A DNA stretch of 46,628 nucleotides from Acidobacteriota bacterium (GTDB lineage: Bacteria > Acidobacteriota > Terriglobia > 20CM-2-55-15): contig JAHFTY010000008.1 in assembly GCA_023265365.1 (NCBI GenBank), positions 1-46,628 on the forward strand, written 5' to 3'. The notes below the pieces were generated by a model. It was not told where the DNA came from and ran no database searches. It saw only the letters and a list, made by a program, of their open reading frames with translations. Of the stretch, positions 30,760 through 39,381 are shown piece after piece. The stretch's first letter is position 1. The number at the start of each line of letters is the position of its first letter. The position numbers and the translations under genes are program-made.

Positions 30760-31081
30760 AGACGGAAACCAGGATGGCCGGGAAATCCGTTGCGACTCGT
30801 CTAACGACTCTCGGACGCGAGTTGTGAAGACCCGATCTTTTGAGAATCGGTCGTGGCGTGACGAAGCTTCAATTCGCGCCAATTGCGATCCGCGTCCCAG
30901 CAGCGACGTCTTTCCCATCTGGCGAGACCCTTTGATCGGGACGATGCTCTTGCCCGCCTTGATGGCCTGAAGGAACTCCGGATCCGTGCGGCGCTCGATG
31001 TATATTGTCGAAGTACATTTCCCTGCCGGAGTAATTGATGGAGAGTGGATTCAGTCTCAGCCGAATAAAGAATTCCGGCAT
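30760..31081 (-). pseudogene. Fragment of AAA-like (ARQMGKTSL-type) ATPase
   Basis: On the minus strand one frame reads [18 protein letters not shown]. After a frame change near 31005 another reads [20 protein letters not shown] and then [20 protein letters not shown]. The last part contains a Walker A (GSRQMGKTS) typical of AAA-like domains in bacterial signalling and defence-type proteins. The rest of the domain is missing: the frame continues only to a stop near 30760 with unrelated sequence. A decayed 5' fragment. Confidence 0.6.
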
Positions 31082-31093
31082 TCAAGCATAAAC

Positions 31094-31131
31094 GCGGAAG
31101 GGAATTCCGAGATTCCGGAATTCCCTTCCGC
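31094..31131 (-). terminator. Terminator hairpin after the large secreted protein gene
   Basis: A perfect 16-bp stem, GCGGAAGGGAATTCCG (31094-31109) with CGGAATTCCCTTCCGC (31116-31131), and a 6-base loop. It lies 32 bases past the stop at 31164 on the minus strand. The bases after it on that strand are GTTTATGCTTG, moderately T-rich. Confidence 0.6.
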
Positions 31132-31163
31132 ATTAGTCGACTGGAATCTTTGGAAGACCCAGT

Positions 31164-33902
31164 CTACTGCTTTGGTCCTACGATCGGCCCAACGGTGGAA
31201 CTGAACGGTAGAACCGTTCCGTTGGCGTTGCAGGCTGCAACGGCTGCTGCCGCTTGAGCGGCGACGGAATTCTTGTCCGCGTTACTCTGCGACTTGCTCA
31301 CCGTCACTGCCGAGCAGGAGTAGCTGGTGTTGCCCGAGGCATCGGTTGCCGTCAGCCTCAGGAGGTAGACTCGTCCGTCCGCGTTACCCTGCCGTTCCCT
31401 GCGCAGACCAATACTGGCGGTGTTTCCATTGAAAGTGACCGCTGCATCCGGCTGAAAGTTGCCGTCACCGGTCGTGTTCAGCGGCTCGTCCTGTGTGATC
31501 GACATGCCGATCACCGGCTTCGCGTCGCAAATATCGCTGACTCCAATGCTGCCCACCGGAACCATGTCGTGATTCACCGGCCACAGCGTTGTCGAGGTCA
31601 GCGCGGGGGTGATCGCCGGCTTCGTCGTGTCGACGACCGTAGCGGTAGCGGTCCCGGTGGTGCTGTTGCCTGCCGCATCCGTCGCCGTGAACGTCACCGT
31701 CGTCGCACCCAGTGGGAACGTTGCCGGCAACGGCGGATTACTGGTCACGGTGACCGGGGGACTGCACGCGTCGGCGCTTGAGACATTGAAGTCGGCCATC
31801 GAGAACGACGTTCCGGCCGCTGTCGCCTGCTCCTTCTTCGCCGGATTCGCGCTCAAAGTCGGCGGCGTCTTGTCGACCACGGTCACCTTTGCCGTCGCCG
31901 ATGCCGACGCACCCTTGCTATCGGTAATCGTCAACGTGACCAAGGTTGTACCCAACGGGTACGGCCCCGGCGGCACCATCGTGATCGTAACTGGGTCGCC
32001 ATCCGGATCAAACGAACCGTCATCGATGCTTCCGGCGCCCTGGCAATTGCCATCCGCGATTACCGTTATGTCCTTCACCTTCGCCACTGGCGGGTTATTC
32101 GGAGACTTCCACGTCTTATTGACCGTATTGGAAATCACGCTGTTTCCAATTCGCGCGCGAATAACGTCCGTACCGGTATTGGGACCGTTGTAGGTGTACG
32201 TAAGACTGGCATTCCCATTCTGATCCGTCTGGGCTGTACCGATTGTCACGCTCCCGCTCGGACCACTGAGTACATCGAATGTGATTGTCACCCCAGGAAC
32301 CCCAGTGCCGCCAGCGCTCGTCGCAGTGGCGGTGACCGTGTGATTCTCACCAAAGAGATTTGTGTCGTCGGGCGGAGTTAACGTGAGGTTCGTCGGTAGG
32401 ATGAGGGGTGTTGCCGATAGGATCAACAGAGATAGGGCGGTGTCGCCAGCGATATTCTGATACCAGGTCCCAGGGTCGCCGCAACACCAGGCCAAGTCCC
32501 AATTCCCGCCCGTTGTCGAGTTCCCGCTGAGCTGCGAGGTTACCAGGAAACCCTTATAATCCTTATGCCAATCCTTATCTGCACGAGTTACATTCGGCAG
32601 AGTCGTGACGGCATACAGCTTCAGCCCCTTGAAGGAATTGAACATCGCGTAAATGCAACCTTTGTTACCGTTGCCGCTGCAACTGCCAGCACCGTTGTTC
32701 CAATTGGCGTTGAGGTAATTGACGGTTGTCTGCGGTGTTATCGTTGTGACTCCGTTGGTGTCACTCAATCCCAACCCGCGGAAGTTCAATGCCTGGAGAC
32801 GAATGCCGGCTCGCGTCATTTCTGCTTCGGTCGAGGTGTAACCGAGTGCGCCGTTTGCGTTCGTGGTCCTTTTGATTTCGAGTTCAAGCTCGTTGTCGAC
32901 AAAGCCTGGAATAGTGGCGCCGAAGGCTTGTGCGTCTAATAGGGCAAGGACGTTCCACCCGATCGCAGAGCCATCCGACTGGTTATCGTTAAACCCATAT
33001 CTCCAGCCCCCTCGATAGGTCCCCGAGTCCGCCTGCGAATAAGCAATCGCTGCCACAAGCCGCTGGACGATCGTCAAATAGGTATTCCCGGTCGTGCCGG
33101 CGCCCACCGTGGCTACGCGGTTGGGCTCGCCGCTTCCTGCAATCGCAAGCAAGAGAACCGCGTCCGAGTATCCAGGGTCGTACGTGCCGTGGTACAGGGC
33201 GGAACAGGGCGCAGCGCCGATACCTGCGCACGGGTCTCCCGCTGCCTGCCCGGTTACGTTAACAGCCGTCAGGTTCAGAAAAACATAATTCAATCCGCCC
33301 TGCACCAGTGGCGCGTAGATGTCATTGGTCGTTACCGTATGGCCGTGGTTTTCAAAAGCCAGAACGGCCATCGACGTAAATGACGCCGCGTCCCAACCGG
33401 TCGCCACGGTCCAGTTGACATTATCTACAACGCCATCGTGAAGATTCTCGCGATTCACAGCACTGTAATACAGGTAACGAAGTCCGTTTTCGATCGCGAT
33501 GCTCGTGTCAACCTCAAGTTTCTGATCCGCCGTGAGGAAACTGTCATTGGATACCGCAATCGTGCTCGTCGCCTCCTCGGTACCCACCTTCAATTTGGCC
33601 GTGAAGGCCGCCTGAGGCAGGGCCGTAGCAAAGGTCTTCGTGGTTGCAATGTAGGATTGTGAACCAGCAACCACTGAGCAGGCCTGAGTCGTGAGGTCGC
33701 TGAACTCAAACACGCAGGAACTGCCGGGAGGCAGCGTCGTGTTGCCCCAAACGACCACTGGAGTTCCAGAGAGCGCGTCTCGGTTGGGCATCATCTTCGT
33801 GGTCGCATAGGCATCGCTCAAACCTAGCGTGCACAACGCAATCACGGCGAACAAACCGGCCAAACAACTTTTGGGAATCTTGCGACTCATAGTTACCATC
33901 AC
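31164..33902 (-). CDS. Large secreted protein: terpene-cyclase-like toroid plus Ig-like/HYR domains
   Basis: 912 aa; the start is GTG 33902, ATG 33899 or ATG 33890 (MSRKIPKS). The signal peptide ends near LSDAYA. Residues about 130-510 look like an alpha-toroid of the squalene-cyclase/prenyltransferase type: repeated segments such as WDAASFTSMAVLAFENHGH, YSDAVLLLAIAGSG, GWNVLALLDAQ and WYQNIAGDTALSLLIL. A Big_1-like Ig domain follows (about 530-620; VPGVTITFDVLSGPSGS), then HYR-type repeats (YPLGTTLVTLTITDSKG; FPLGATTVTFTATDAAGNS) and a Cys-containing domain with VNHDMVPVGSIGVSDIC. No cyclase catalytic motif is obvious. Likely a cell-surface or extracellular protein. Base composition is slightly less GC-rich than its neighbours. 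Confidence 0.75.
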   Translation of the reverse strand: MMVTMSRKIPKSCLAGLFAVIALCTLGLSDAYATTKMMPNRDALSGTPVVVWGNTTLPPGSSCVFEFSDLTTQACSVVAGSQSYIATTKTFATALPQAAFTAKLKVGTEEATSTIAVSNDSFLTADQKLEVDTSIAIENGLRYLYYSAVNRENLHDGVVDNVNWTVATGWDAASFTSMAVLAFENHGHTVTTNDIYAPLVQGGLNYVFLNLTAVNVTGQAAGDPCAGIGAAPCSALYHGTYDPGYSDAVLLLAIAGSGEPNRVATVGAGTTGNTYLTIVQRLVAAIAYSQADSGTYRGGWRYGFNDNQSDGSAIGWNVLALLDAQAFGATIPGFVDNELELEIKRTTNANGALGYTSTEAEMTRAGIRLQALNFRGLGLSDTNGVTTITPQTTVNYLNANWNNGAGSCSGNGNKGCIYAMFNSFKGLKLYAVTTLPNVTRADKDWHKDYKGFLVTSQLSGNSTTGGNWDLAWCCGDPGTWYQNIAGDTALSLLILSATPLILPTNLTLTPPDDTNLFGENHTVTATATSAGGTGVPGVTITFDVLSGPSGSVTIGTAQTDQNGNASLTYTYNGPNTGTDVIRARIGNSVISNTVNKTWKSPNNPPVAKVKDITVIADGNCQGAGSIDDGSFDPDGDPVTITMVPPGPYPLGTTLVTLTITDSKGASASATAKVTVVDKTPPTLSANPAKKEQATAAGTSFSMADFNVSSADACSPPVTVTSNPPLPATFPLGATTVTFTATDAAGNSTTGTATATVVDTTKPAITPALTSTTLWPVNHDMVPVGSIGVSDICDAKPVIGMSITQDEPLNTTGDGNFQPDAAVTFNGNTASIGLRRERQGNADGRVYLLRLTATDASGNTSYSCSAVTVSKSQSNADKNSVAAQAAAAVAACNANGTVLPFSSTVGPIVGPKQ

Positions 33903-34016
33903 CGCGGCCTCGACCGACTCGGTTGCTGATTGGTCGCTGAATGCGCATACAAGCGGACATTTTCATTTACTGACAGGGGAGGGCAGTGCGCGGGGGATTT
34001 GGAGGATTGAGAAGGC

Positions 34017-34048
34017 GTGAAAGAATTGGCGGGCGCCAATTCTTTCAC
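34017..34048. terminator. Perfect 14-bp hairpin
   Basis: GTGAAAGAATTGGC (34017-34030), loop GGGC, GCCAATTCTTTCAC (34035-34048). It lies 5 bases past the stop of the NTF2-like gene (minus strand) and upstream of the large secreted protein gene. There is no T-tract, so it may terminate transcription through structure, or be an operator or REP-like palindrome. Confidence 0.45.
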
Positions 34049-34053
34049 ACGTG

Positions 34054-34590
34054 CTACTGGCCGTCCGTCAGTCCGGCGACCTTCTGGTAAAGAGCGCCGT
34101 GGATCATTTGGAGGAGCCATTCGCCATTCGCTGCTTTCTTCACAACGATGCTGGCGGTGCCACGGACGTTCTTCGGCTTGTCCTGAAACGTCTCTCCAAC
34201 GACATAGTTGAATGAAACCCAACCGGTATCGTTGTACATCTGACCGTGCGTTCCGGAGATTTCGATTTTTTTCGGGGGAGTGCCCGACGTCAATGCGGTT
34301 ACCCAGCGTGCCACCGCAGGAGAATGCCCGTCTTCATCAAGGTAAACGCAATCCGGCGCAAGCATTTTGGTCAGGGTTGCGGCGTCCTGCTTGTTGATCG
34401 CCTCTGCAATCTTGTTCGCAATATCGAGCATCGGGCCCGTCGCCGGAGGGACCTGCGGACCACGCTGGCCCGCGCCGGCGCCCCGGGCTGCGGCGCCGGC
34501 GGCCGGCGGCGGGGCCGGGGGATTCTGAGCGGCCAGAACGACGGATATTCCAAGTGACAGAACGGCGAACAACACCATCAGTTTTTTCAT
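34054..34590 (-). CDS. Exported NTF2/SnoaL-like (DUF4440-type) protein
   Basis: 178 aa from ATG 34590 with AAGGAG 5 bases upstream; the frame is open further but lacks support. Signal peptide MKKLMVLFAVLSLGISVVLA, then a Pro/Ala/Gly-rich linker and a cone-fold domain of about 115 residues: DIANKIAEAINKQDAATLTK, MLAPDCVYLDEDGH, and WVSFNYVVGETFQDKP to WLLQMIHGALYQKV. NTF2-like domains bind small ligands or act as isomerases/hydrolases; no catalytic residues can be assigned. Confidence 0.78.
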   Translation of the reverse strand: MKKLMVLFAVLSLGISVVLAAQNPPAPPPAAGAAARGAGAGQRGPQVPPATGPMLDIANKIAEAINKQDAATLTKMLAPDCVYLDEDGHSPAVARWVTALTSGTPPKKIEISGTHGQMYNDTGWVSFNYVVGETFQDKPKNVRGTASIVVKKAANGEWLLQMIHGALYQKVAGLTDGQ

Positions 34591-34730
34591 ATTTCTCCTT
34601 TTCCGAACGATCGAACTTGAGAGCGAACCACGATTCCGAAGCACCGATGGTACGGGCAGCCGAGTTGAAAACACAAGAAACTAGCTAACGGCAACTGAAG
34701 TGCTTATTCGAATAGCGAAGGATTCGGATC

Positions 34731-35522
34731 ATGAATGCCAGATGGCTGAGGTTCGGTCTTACATTCGCCGGTATCGCGACAATCCTGTCGGCCGCTCCGT
34801 CCGCTGACAAGCTAAAGCGATTGTTTCCAGACCGTCCCGCCATTCCCGCCGCAGAGAGAACCCCCAAGTTCCGTTTTGCCCGAATGAAATACTCGGGCGG
34901 CAACCCGGAGTATGTCAAAAACTGGTACACCGACTATCCGTCGATGGACAAACATCTGACGCTGCTGGCGAAGCGTTATACCAATATGGAAGTGGGTGAG
35001 CCCGCTCTCGTGGAACCTTCAAGCCCGGATATCTTCAACTACCCGCTGATTTATTCGGTCGAGCCGGAACAGATGTTCCTTGGACCGGAAGACGCCGCCA
35101 ATCTGCGCGAGTATCTGGATCGCGGAGGTTTCTGGTTCGCAGATGATTTCCACGGCGAAGACGAGTTCAACCAGTTTGCCGATCAGATCCGCCGCGTGAT
35201 GCCGGGGGCATCGCTTGTGGAGCTCGACACGTCCCACCCGTTGTTTCAGGCCGTCTACAACATTGATGCGATCATCCAGGTGACCAATGACGGCATCGCC
35301 CGATGCCCGGAGTGCGATCAATGGGAAAATGGTCCGACCGGCCGGATCCCAAAAGTCTTTGCCGTCCGGGACAGCACCGGACGCGTCTGCATCCTCATGG
35401 CGTGGAATACCGACCTCGGTGACGGACTCGAATGGGCCGACGATCCCACTTATCCGTCGAGGTATTCCACCTATGCCTTCAAGTTCCTGACCAACGTCAT
35501 TGTTTACGCGATGAGCCACTGA
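34731..35522 (+). CDS. DUF4159-family protein
   Basis: 263 aa; AAGGA upstream of ATG 34731 and an N-terminal signal-like segment (LRFGLTFAGIATILSAAPSA). DUF4159 features: FRFARMKYSGGNPEYVKNWYTDYP, NYPLIYSVEPEQMFLG, LREYLDRGGFWFADDFHG, MPGASLVELDTSHPLFQAVY and the C-terminal YAFKFLTNVIVYAMSH. The fold is glutamine-amidotransferase-like without the catalytic Cys. The family is often found near VWA and MoxR-type genes; here a VWA gene follows 170 bases downstream on the same strand. The function is unknown. Confidence 0.85.
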   Translation: MNARWLRFGLTFAGIATILSAAPSADKLKRLFPDRPAIPAAERTPKFRFARMKYSGGNPEYVKNWYTDYPSMDKHLTLLAKRYTNMEVGEPALVEPSSPDIFNYPLIYSVEPEQMFLGPEDAANLREYLDRGGFWFADDFHGEDEFNQFADQIRRVMPGASLVELDTSHPLFQAVYNIDAIIQVTNDGIARCPECDQWENGPTGRIPKVFAVRDSTGRVCILMAWNTDLGDGLEWADDPTYPSRYSTYAFKFLTNVIVYAMSH

Positions 35523-35691
35523 CCTTCCGGTCGAAACTCCAGCCTCTGCGCGCCGTAGACGGCGGCCGTCGTCTTTGCTTACCGAAGGAACTGCCTTCAT
35601 TTGCGGGCGCGGTCCATGACCGCCGGCGGATACTCGCCGGCCGCCGCTATGAAGTTGTCAGGATATGCGTTTGGCCTTACAGTGATCCGCC

Positions 35692-36588
35692 ATGAAGCCG
35701 CTTCACATTACTCTGCTTCTCCTGGCGCTGGCGCAAGCGAGGGTGGACACGGCGCCCGTCCGGATTCCGGTGACGATTCACGATAAGGACGGCAATGTTG
35801 TAACCAACCTTGCGAAGGACAACTTCCAGGTTTTTGAAGACAAGATTCTTCAGGACATCACCCTTTTCAAACGCGACGACTCGCCGCTCAGTCTCGGCCT
35901 TATCATCGACAACAGCGGCAGCATGCGGAACAAACGCGAGCGCGTGAACAACGCGGCGCTTAGCTTCGTTCGGGAAGGCAATCCGGAAGACCAGACATTC
36001 ATCGTCAACTTTGACGACGCCGTGCATGTCGAACAGGAATTCACGGGCAGTATCGGCAACCTCATGGACGCTCTGGACAGGCTTGACTCCCGCGGAGAAA
36101 CCGCGCTCTACGACGCGATCCAACTCTCAGTCGATAAAGTCATGAAGGAAGGCCGGCAGGAAACCAAGGTCCTGCTGCTGATCAGCGACGGTGTCGACAA
36201 TCGGAGCCGGTCCTCCTACGACGACGTGCTCAAACATCTGAAGGAATCGAAGGTGACGCTGTATGCCATCGGCCTCGGCGAAGATAACTCTCCCCGGGGA
36301 TTGTTTCGCGCACCACCCGGAAAAAAAGCGCAGCAGATGCTCGCCGCACTCGCCGACGCGACCGGCGGAACGGCCTATTTCCCGAAAGCGCTCGATGAAA
36401 TCGAAGAGATCTGTAAGCAGATCGCTCACGAACTGCGAAACCGTTACACGATCGGTTACACATCGAAATCCACCGCGAACGACGGCGCATGGCGGGAAGT
36501 CAAGGTCGTGGTGACGCCCCCGAAAGGCGGGCCGGCAAAGCTGGACCCGCCTCGCCACAGACAGGGGTACTTCTCACCGAAAAGCTGA
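35692..36588 (+). CDS. Secreted VWA-domain protein, paralog of the gene at 20347
   Basis: 298 aa. Short signal peptide (MKPLHITLLLLALAQA), then RIPVTIHDKDGNVV, NFQVFEDKILQDITLFK, an intact MIDAS in GLIIDNSGSMRNKRERVN, ETALYDAIQLSVDKVM, LLISDGVDNRSRS, ATGGTAYFPKALDEIEEICK and RNRYTIGYTSKST. Similarity to the 20347 gene runs through the whole protein, so this is a fairly recent duplication. It lacks about 20 residues after the signal peptide that the paralog has. It lies downstream of DUF4159 and convergent with the amidase. Confidence 0.86.
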   Translation: MKPLHITLLLLALAQARVDTAPVRIPVTIHDKDGNVVTNLAKDNFQVFEDKILQDITLFKRDDSPLSLGLIIDNSGSMRNKRERVNNAALSFVREGNPEDQTFIVNFDDAVHVEQEFTGSIGNLMDALDRLDSRGETALYDAIQLSVDKVMKEGRQETKVLLLISDGVDNRSRSSYDDVLKHLKESKVTLYAIGLGEDNSPRGLFRAPPGKKAQQMLAALADATGGTAYFPKALDEIEEICKQIAHELRNRYTIGYTSKSTANDGAWREVKVVVTPPKGGPAKLDPPRHRQGYFSPKS

Positions 36589-36642
36589 GATCGGGAACAG
36601 ATTCCTTCGTTTTGTGATTCTTGTGCATGACGGCGAAGGGGA

Positions 36643-36665
36643 GGGCGCCGGTTTCGCCGGCGCCC
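36643..36665. terminator. Hairpin between convergent VWA and amidase genes
   Basis: GGGCGCCGG (36643-36651), loop TTTCG, CCGGCGCCC (36657-36665). A perfect 9-bp GC stem halfway between two convergent stop codons. It could act on both strands, though no strong T-tract follows on either. Confidence 0.5.
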
Positions 36666-36677
36666 GGGAGAGCGAAG

Positions 36678-38123
36678 TCAGTCTGCGAAGGCCGGACGGC
36701 GTTCGTGCCAGTTGGTCGCCTGTTCGTACGCATAGGCCATTTCGAGAATCTTCCCGTCCGTCATCGGGGCACCGACAAAGTTAAGGGCCATCGGAAGTCC
36801 ATCCGAAGTGAATCCACAGGGCACGGATACGCCGGGAAGACCGGCAACATTGCCCAGCGTTCCAAGATTTCCGCCGCCTCCTCCTCCGCCAGGGCCGCCG
36901 CCTGCCGGATCGTCGGGATTGGCGCCGCCCGGATTACCGTTGGTTGCCGGCGGGGTGACGATCAGTCTCGCTCCGTTTGGATTTCGCGGCGCGATCAGGG
37001 CATCGAAACGCTGGTACATCTTTGCGGTTTCGAGGACGATCGCATGGCGGATGCGGAGAACCTTCATGTAGTCGGCAGCCGGTATCAACATTGCCGCTTT
37101 CCATCCGAGCCACTTGTCCTTGTTGATGAGCGCTTCCTGCAATTCGCCCTTTCGCGCAAACCTTTCGAATACCGTGCCGCCTTCGACCTGCCATACGAAC
37201 CGTGAAACGATGTTGTAAGGGTAGTCGGGCAGATCGACTTCCTCGAGATCGCATCCGAGATCTTTCAGCGTCTTGATGACCTGCTCGTATGCGGGTTTGG
37301 CCTTTGCGGAAACCTGGTCCCATTCCCTCTTCACCACGCCGATTCGCCGGCCGGACATCCTGGCCTTCGGATCGAAAGCGAACGGCGCAGTCACCGATGT
37401 CGGATCGCGCGGATCGGCGCCGTGAATCGCCTGAAACACGGTCGCGCAGTCGAAGACGCTGCGCGAAAGCGGTCCGAGCTTGTCCATCGTCCAGCTGAGC
37501 GGCATCGCTCCGTAGCGGCTGACGCGGCCATAAGTCGGACGCAGCCCCGCAACCCCGCACGCTCCCGCCGGCCCGAGAATCGACGCCGTCGTTTCCGAAC
37601 CGATCGAGAACACCGAGAAGGATGCCGCGGCGCACGCGCCGGGACCCGTCGATGATCCGGTCGTCCAATGATCGAGCTTCCACGGATTATGAACCGGGCC
37701 ATTGAACGCCGCAGTGGGCGGGCCGCCGGCCAGTTCGGTCATGCTCAGCTTGCCCAGCAGGATGGCGCCGGCGTCGCGAAGTTTCTCCACGACCGCTCCG
37801 TCGTGATCGGGAACCTGGTTGACGAAGAGGCGGGATCCCCAGGTCGTGCGGATGCCCTTGGTGGCGACCAGATCTTTGACCGCGTACGGAATGCCGTGCA
37901 ACAGTCCTTTGTATTTTTTGGCTTTGATTTCCTGCTCGGCTTTCTCCGCCTGTTCCATCGCGAGGTTTTTCGTGACCGTGATGAAACAGTTCACCTTCGG
38001 ATCCAGCGCCTCAATGCGCTCGAGGTACGCCTGGGTGAGCGCCACGGGCGAAAGCTTTCCGGATTTGATCTGGGACGAGAGTTGTTCGAGCGTCTGTGTG
38101 CAAAGAGCGTCGTTGGTATTCAT
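36678..38123 (-). CDS. Amidase-signature hydrolase without own signal peptide
   Basis: 481 aa from ATG 38123 (MNTNDALCTQTLEQLSSQI); no Sec or Tat signal. Triad elements: Lys in PYAVKDLVATKG, the cis-Ser region in TTGSSTGPGACAAA and the nucleophile Ser in IGSETTASILGPAG, followed by CGVAGLRPTYGRVS. The GSET.xSI variant replaces the commoner GTDTGGSIR. A Gly/Pro-rich insert (about residues 405-430) precedes the conserved GNVAGLPGVSVPCGFTSDGLP. The gene begins 4 bases after the stop of the small Tat-signal gene, which may encode its partner and export vehicle. It is probably AtzE-like or GatA-like in architecture; the substrate is unknown. Confidence 0.87.
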   Translation of the reverse strand: MNTNDALCTQTLEQLSSQIKSGKLSPVALTQAYLERIEALDPKVNCFITVTKNLAMEQAEKAEQEIKAKKYKGLLHGIPYAVKDLVATKGIRTTWGSRLFVNQVPDHDGAVVEKLRDAGAILLGKLSMTELAGGPPTAAFNGPVHNPWKLDHWTTGSSTGPGACAAASFSVFSIGSETTASILGPAGACGVAGLRPTYGRVSRYGAMPLSWTMDKLGPLSRSVFDCATVFQAIHGADPRDPTSVTAPFAFDPKARMSGRRIGVVKREWDQVSAKAKPAYEQVIKTLKDLGCDLEEVDLPDYPYNIVSRFVWQVEGGTVFERFARKGELQEALINKDKWLGWKAAMLIPAADYMKVLRIRHAIVLETAKMYQRFDALIAPRNPNGARLIVTPPATNGNPGGANPDDPAGGGPGGGGGGGNLGTLGNVAGLPGVSVPCGFTSDGLPMALNFVGAPMTDGKILEMAYAYEQATNWHERRPAFAD

Positions 38124-38127
38124 CGGG

Positions 38128-38415
38128 TTATTTGTCCGCGTGAAAAACAAATGCGGGTTCGAGGGCGATGGGCAACTCAAAATCGCGAATCGTTTGAAGC
38201 TGGCGAATCGTGGTTTCGAGCTGAGGCTTCAAGGACTTCATCTCATCCGGCAAAGTCGGCTTGTAACCCATGTGCTCCAGCAGCGTCAGTGCGGTCTCGT
38301 CGGACAACTTTCCGGTTTGTCGTGATTCCTGGACGGCAGCTTCGAGCACGCTTCCGGTAAGAAACGTTCCAGCCACCATCTTTGAAAACATGCGTCGGCT
38401 GATTGGTTTTTTCAT
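38128..38415 (-). CDS. Small Tat-signal protein, AtzG/GatC-like amidase partner candidate
   Basis: 95 aa. Twin-arginine signal at the N-terminus (KKPISRRMFSKMVAGTFLTG). The mature part is helical (LSDETALTLLEHMGYKPTL, LKPQLETTIRQLQTIRD) and ends FELPIALEPAFVFHADK. A C-terminal pattern of the form F.LP...EPA.VF is what I associate with AtzG (DUF4089-type) and, more distantly, GatC subunits, which wrap around amidase-signature enzymes. The amidase gene follows 4 bases downstream and has no signal. The partnership and export role are inferred from this layout; family membership rests on the short C-terminal motif only. Confidence 0.6.
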   Translation of the reverse strand: MKKPISRRMFSKMVAGTFLTGSVLEAAVQESRQTGKLSDETALTLLEHMGYKPTLPDEMKSLKPQLETTIRQLQTIRDFELPIALEPAFVFHADK

Positions 38416-38433
38416 GCGCGGGAGTATATACCA

Positions 38434-38469
38434 AGATTCCGGTGTCAGTGGTGCCTGACACCGGAATCT
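38434..38469. repeat. Perfect 15-bp palindromic hairpin (small dispersed repeat)
   Basis: AGATTCCGGTGTCAG (38434-38448), loop TGGTGC, CTGACACCGGAATCT (38455-38469). It sits 3 bases past the creatininase stop and just ahead of the small Tat gene on the minus strand, so it could terminate or attenuate. Seventeen bases of it recur exactly at the kdsB 3' end (18414-18430), which marks it as a mobile or dispersed palindrome rather than only a terminator. Confidence 0.65.
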
Positions 38470-38472
38470 CCC

Positions 38473-39381
38473 TCACTGCCGGCCGCCTCCCCTGCCTCCG
38501 CGCTGGCCGCGGGGCGGGGCTTTCATCGCGCGGTACTGGGCGACCGCGGCGTTCGCTTTGAACTCGATGGCGACGCGGCCGAACTCGGCGGTGGCTTTTG
38601 TGGGATCGCCGCTGACGCTGGACTCCTGCTTGTTCCTTTCGCTGGCCGCGATGCGATTGACGCGGACGCTGTCCGGCCTGATGTACATCATCTGCGACGT
38701 GTCCTGGACGCCGGCGTGACTGCCGACCGTTTGCGCGTCCCAGCCGAACTGGGCAAGCAGCCAGGCTTCGAGGTATTCGTGGCCTTTGTCGTAGAAATCG
38801 GTGCACGCGAAAACCTTTGTGTCCGATCCTTCCCATTCCTTGTTCAATCGTTCTGCAACGGCCCGGAGCCCATTCTGGTTTCCGCCGTTGTCGCCGATCA
38901 GAATAATGTCCTTGAACCCGCCCGTTTTCAGACTGCGTGCCGCCGCCTCGACGATGCGCTCGAAGCAGAGGCCCGGACACGAGAGCACGCCAGGCGTCTC
39001 TTCGGTGGCCTGGCCCTCGGGTACGTACTGGATGACCGGCGCGATCAACGCGTTTCCGAGCTTCGCGGCGATGAGTTCCGCGCCCTTCCGGGAATGGTAG
39101 TTGTGCTTTCCCATGGTCATGTGGAACCCGTTCTTCTCGGTGCCGCCCGTCGGGACGATACCGACGGTGTTGCCGCCGGCAATGGCGTCACGCACTTCGT
39201 ACCAGGTGAGATCCTCGATAAAACGGCTCGGAACCGGGGATGCCTTTGGCGCCTCGGGCGGAGATCCTCGCTGACCGCCGCCGCGCTGTCCGGCTCCCGA
39301 CGGAGGGGTAGCCTGCGCAAACACCATCGACGCGATCAGCAGCGTCAATAAAATGAGACAGAGCGGCTTATTGATCTTCAT
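38473..39381 (-). CDS. Exported creatininase-family protein, second of tandem pair
   Basis: 302 aa from ATG 39381. Sec signal (KPLCLILLTLLIASMVFAQ), then a Gly/Pro linker and the creatininase fold: WYEVRDAIAGGNTVGIVPTGG, TEKNGFHMTMGKHNYHSRKG, PVIQYVPEG, IILIGDNGGNQNGLRAVAERL, SHAGVQDTSQMMYIRPD. It ends in a Gly/Arg-rich tail (PPRGQRGGRGGGRQ). Classical creatininase metal ligands lie in TEQHGPH...D and NGHxxN; here these read TEKNGFHM..GKHN and GDNGGN, so the metal site must differ. Family members hydrolyse cyclic or linear amides. The start overlaps the previous paralog by 4 nt (ATGA). Confidence 0.8.
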   Translation of the reverse strand: MKINKPLCLILLTLLIASMVFAQATPPSGAGQRGGGQRGSPPEAPKASPVPSRFIEDLTWYEVRDAIAGGNTVGIVPTGGTEKNGFHMTMGKHNYHSRKGAELIAAKLGNALIAPVIQYVPEGQATEETPGVLSCPGLCFERIVEAAARSLKTGGFKDIILIGDNGGNQNGLRAVAERLNKEWEGSDTKVFACTDFYDKGHEYLEAWLLAQFGWDAQTVGSHAGVQDTSQMMYIRPDSVRVNRIAASERNKQESSVSGDPTKATAEFGRVAIEFKANAAVAQYRAMKAPPRGQRGGRGGGRQ

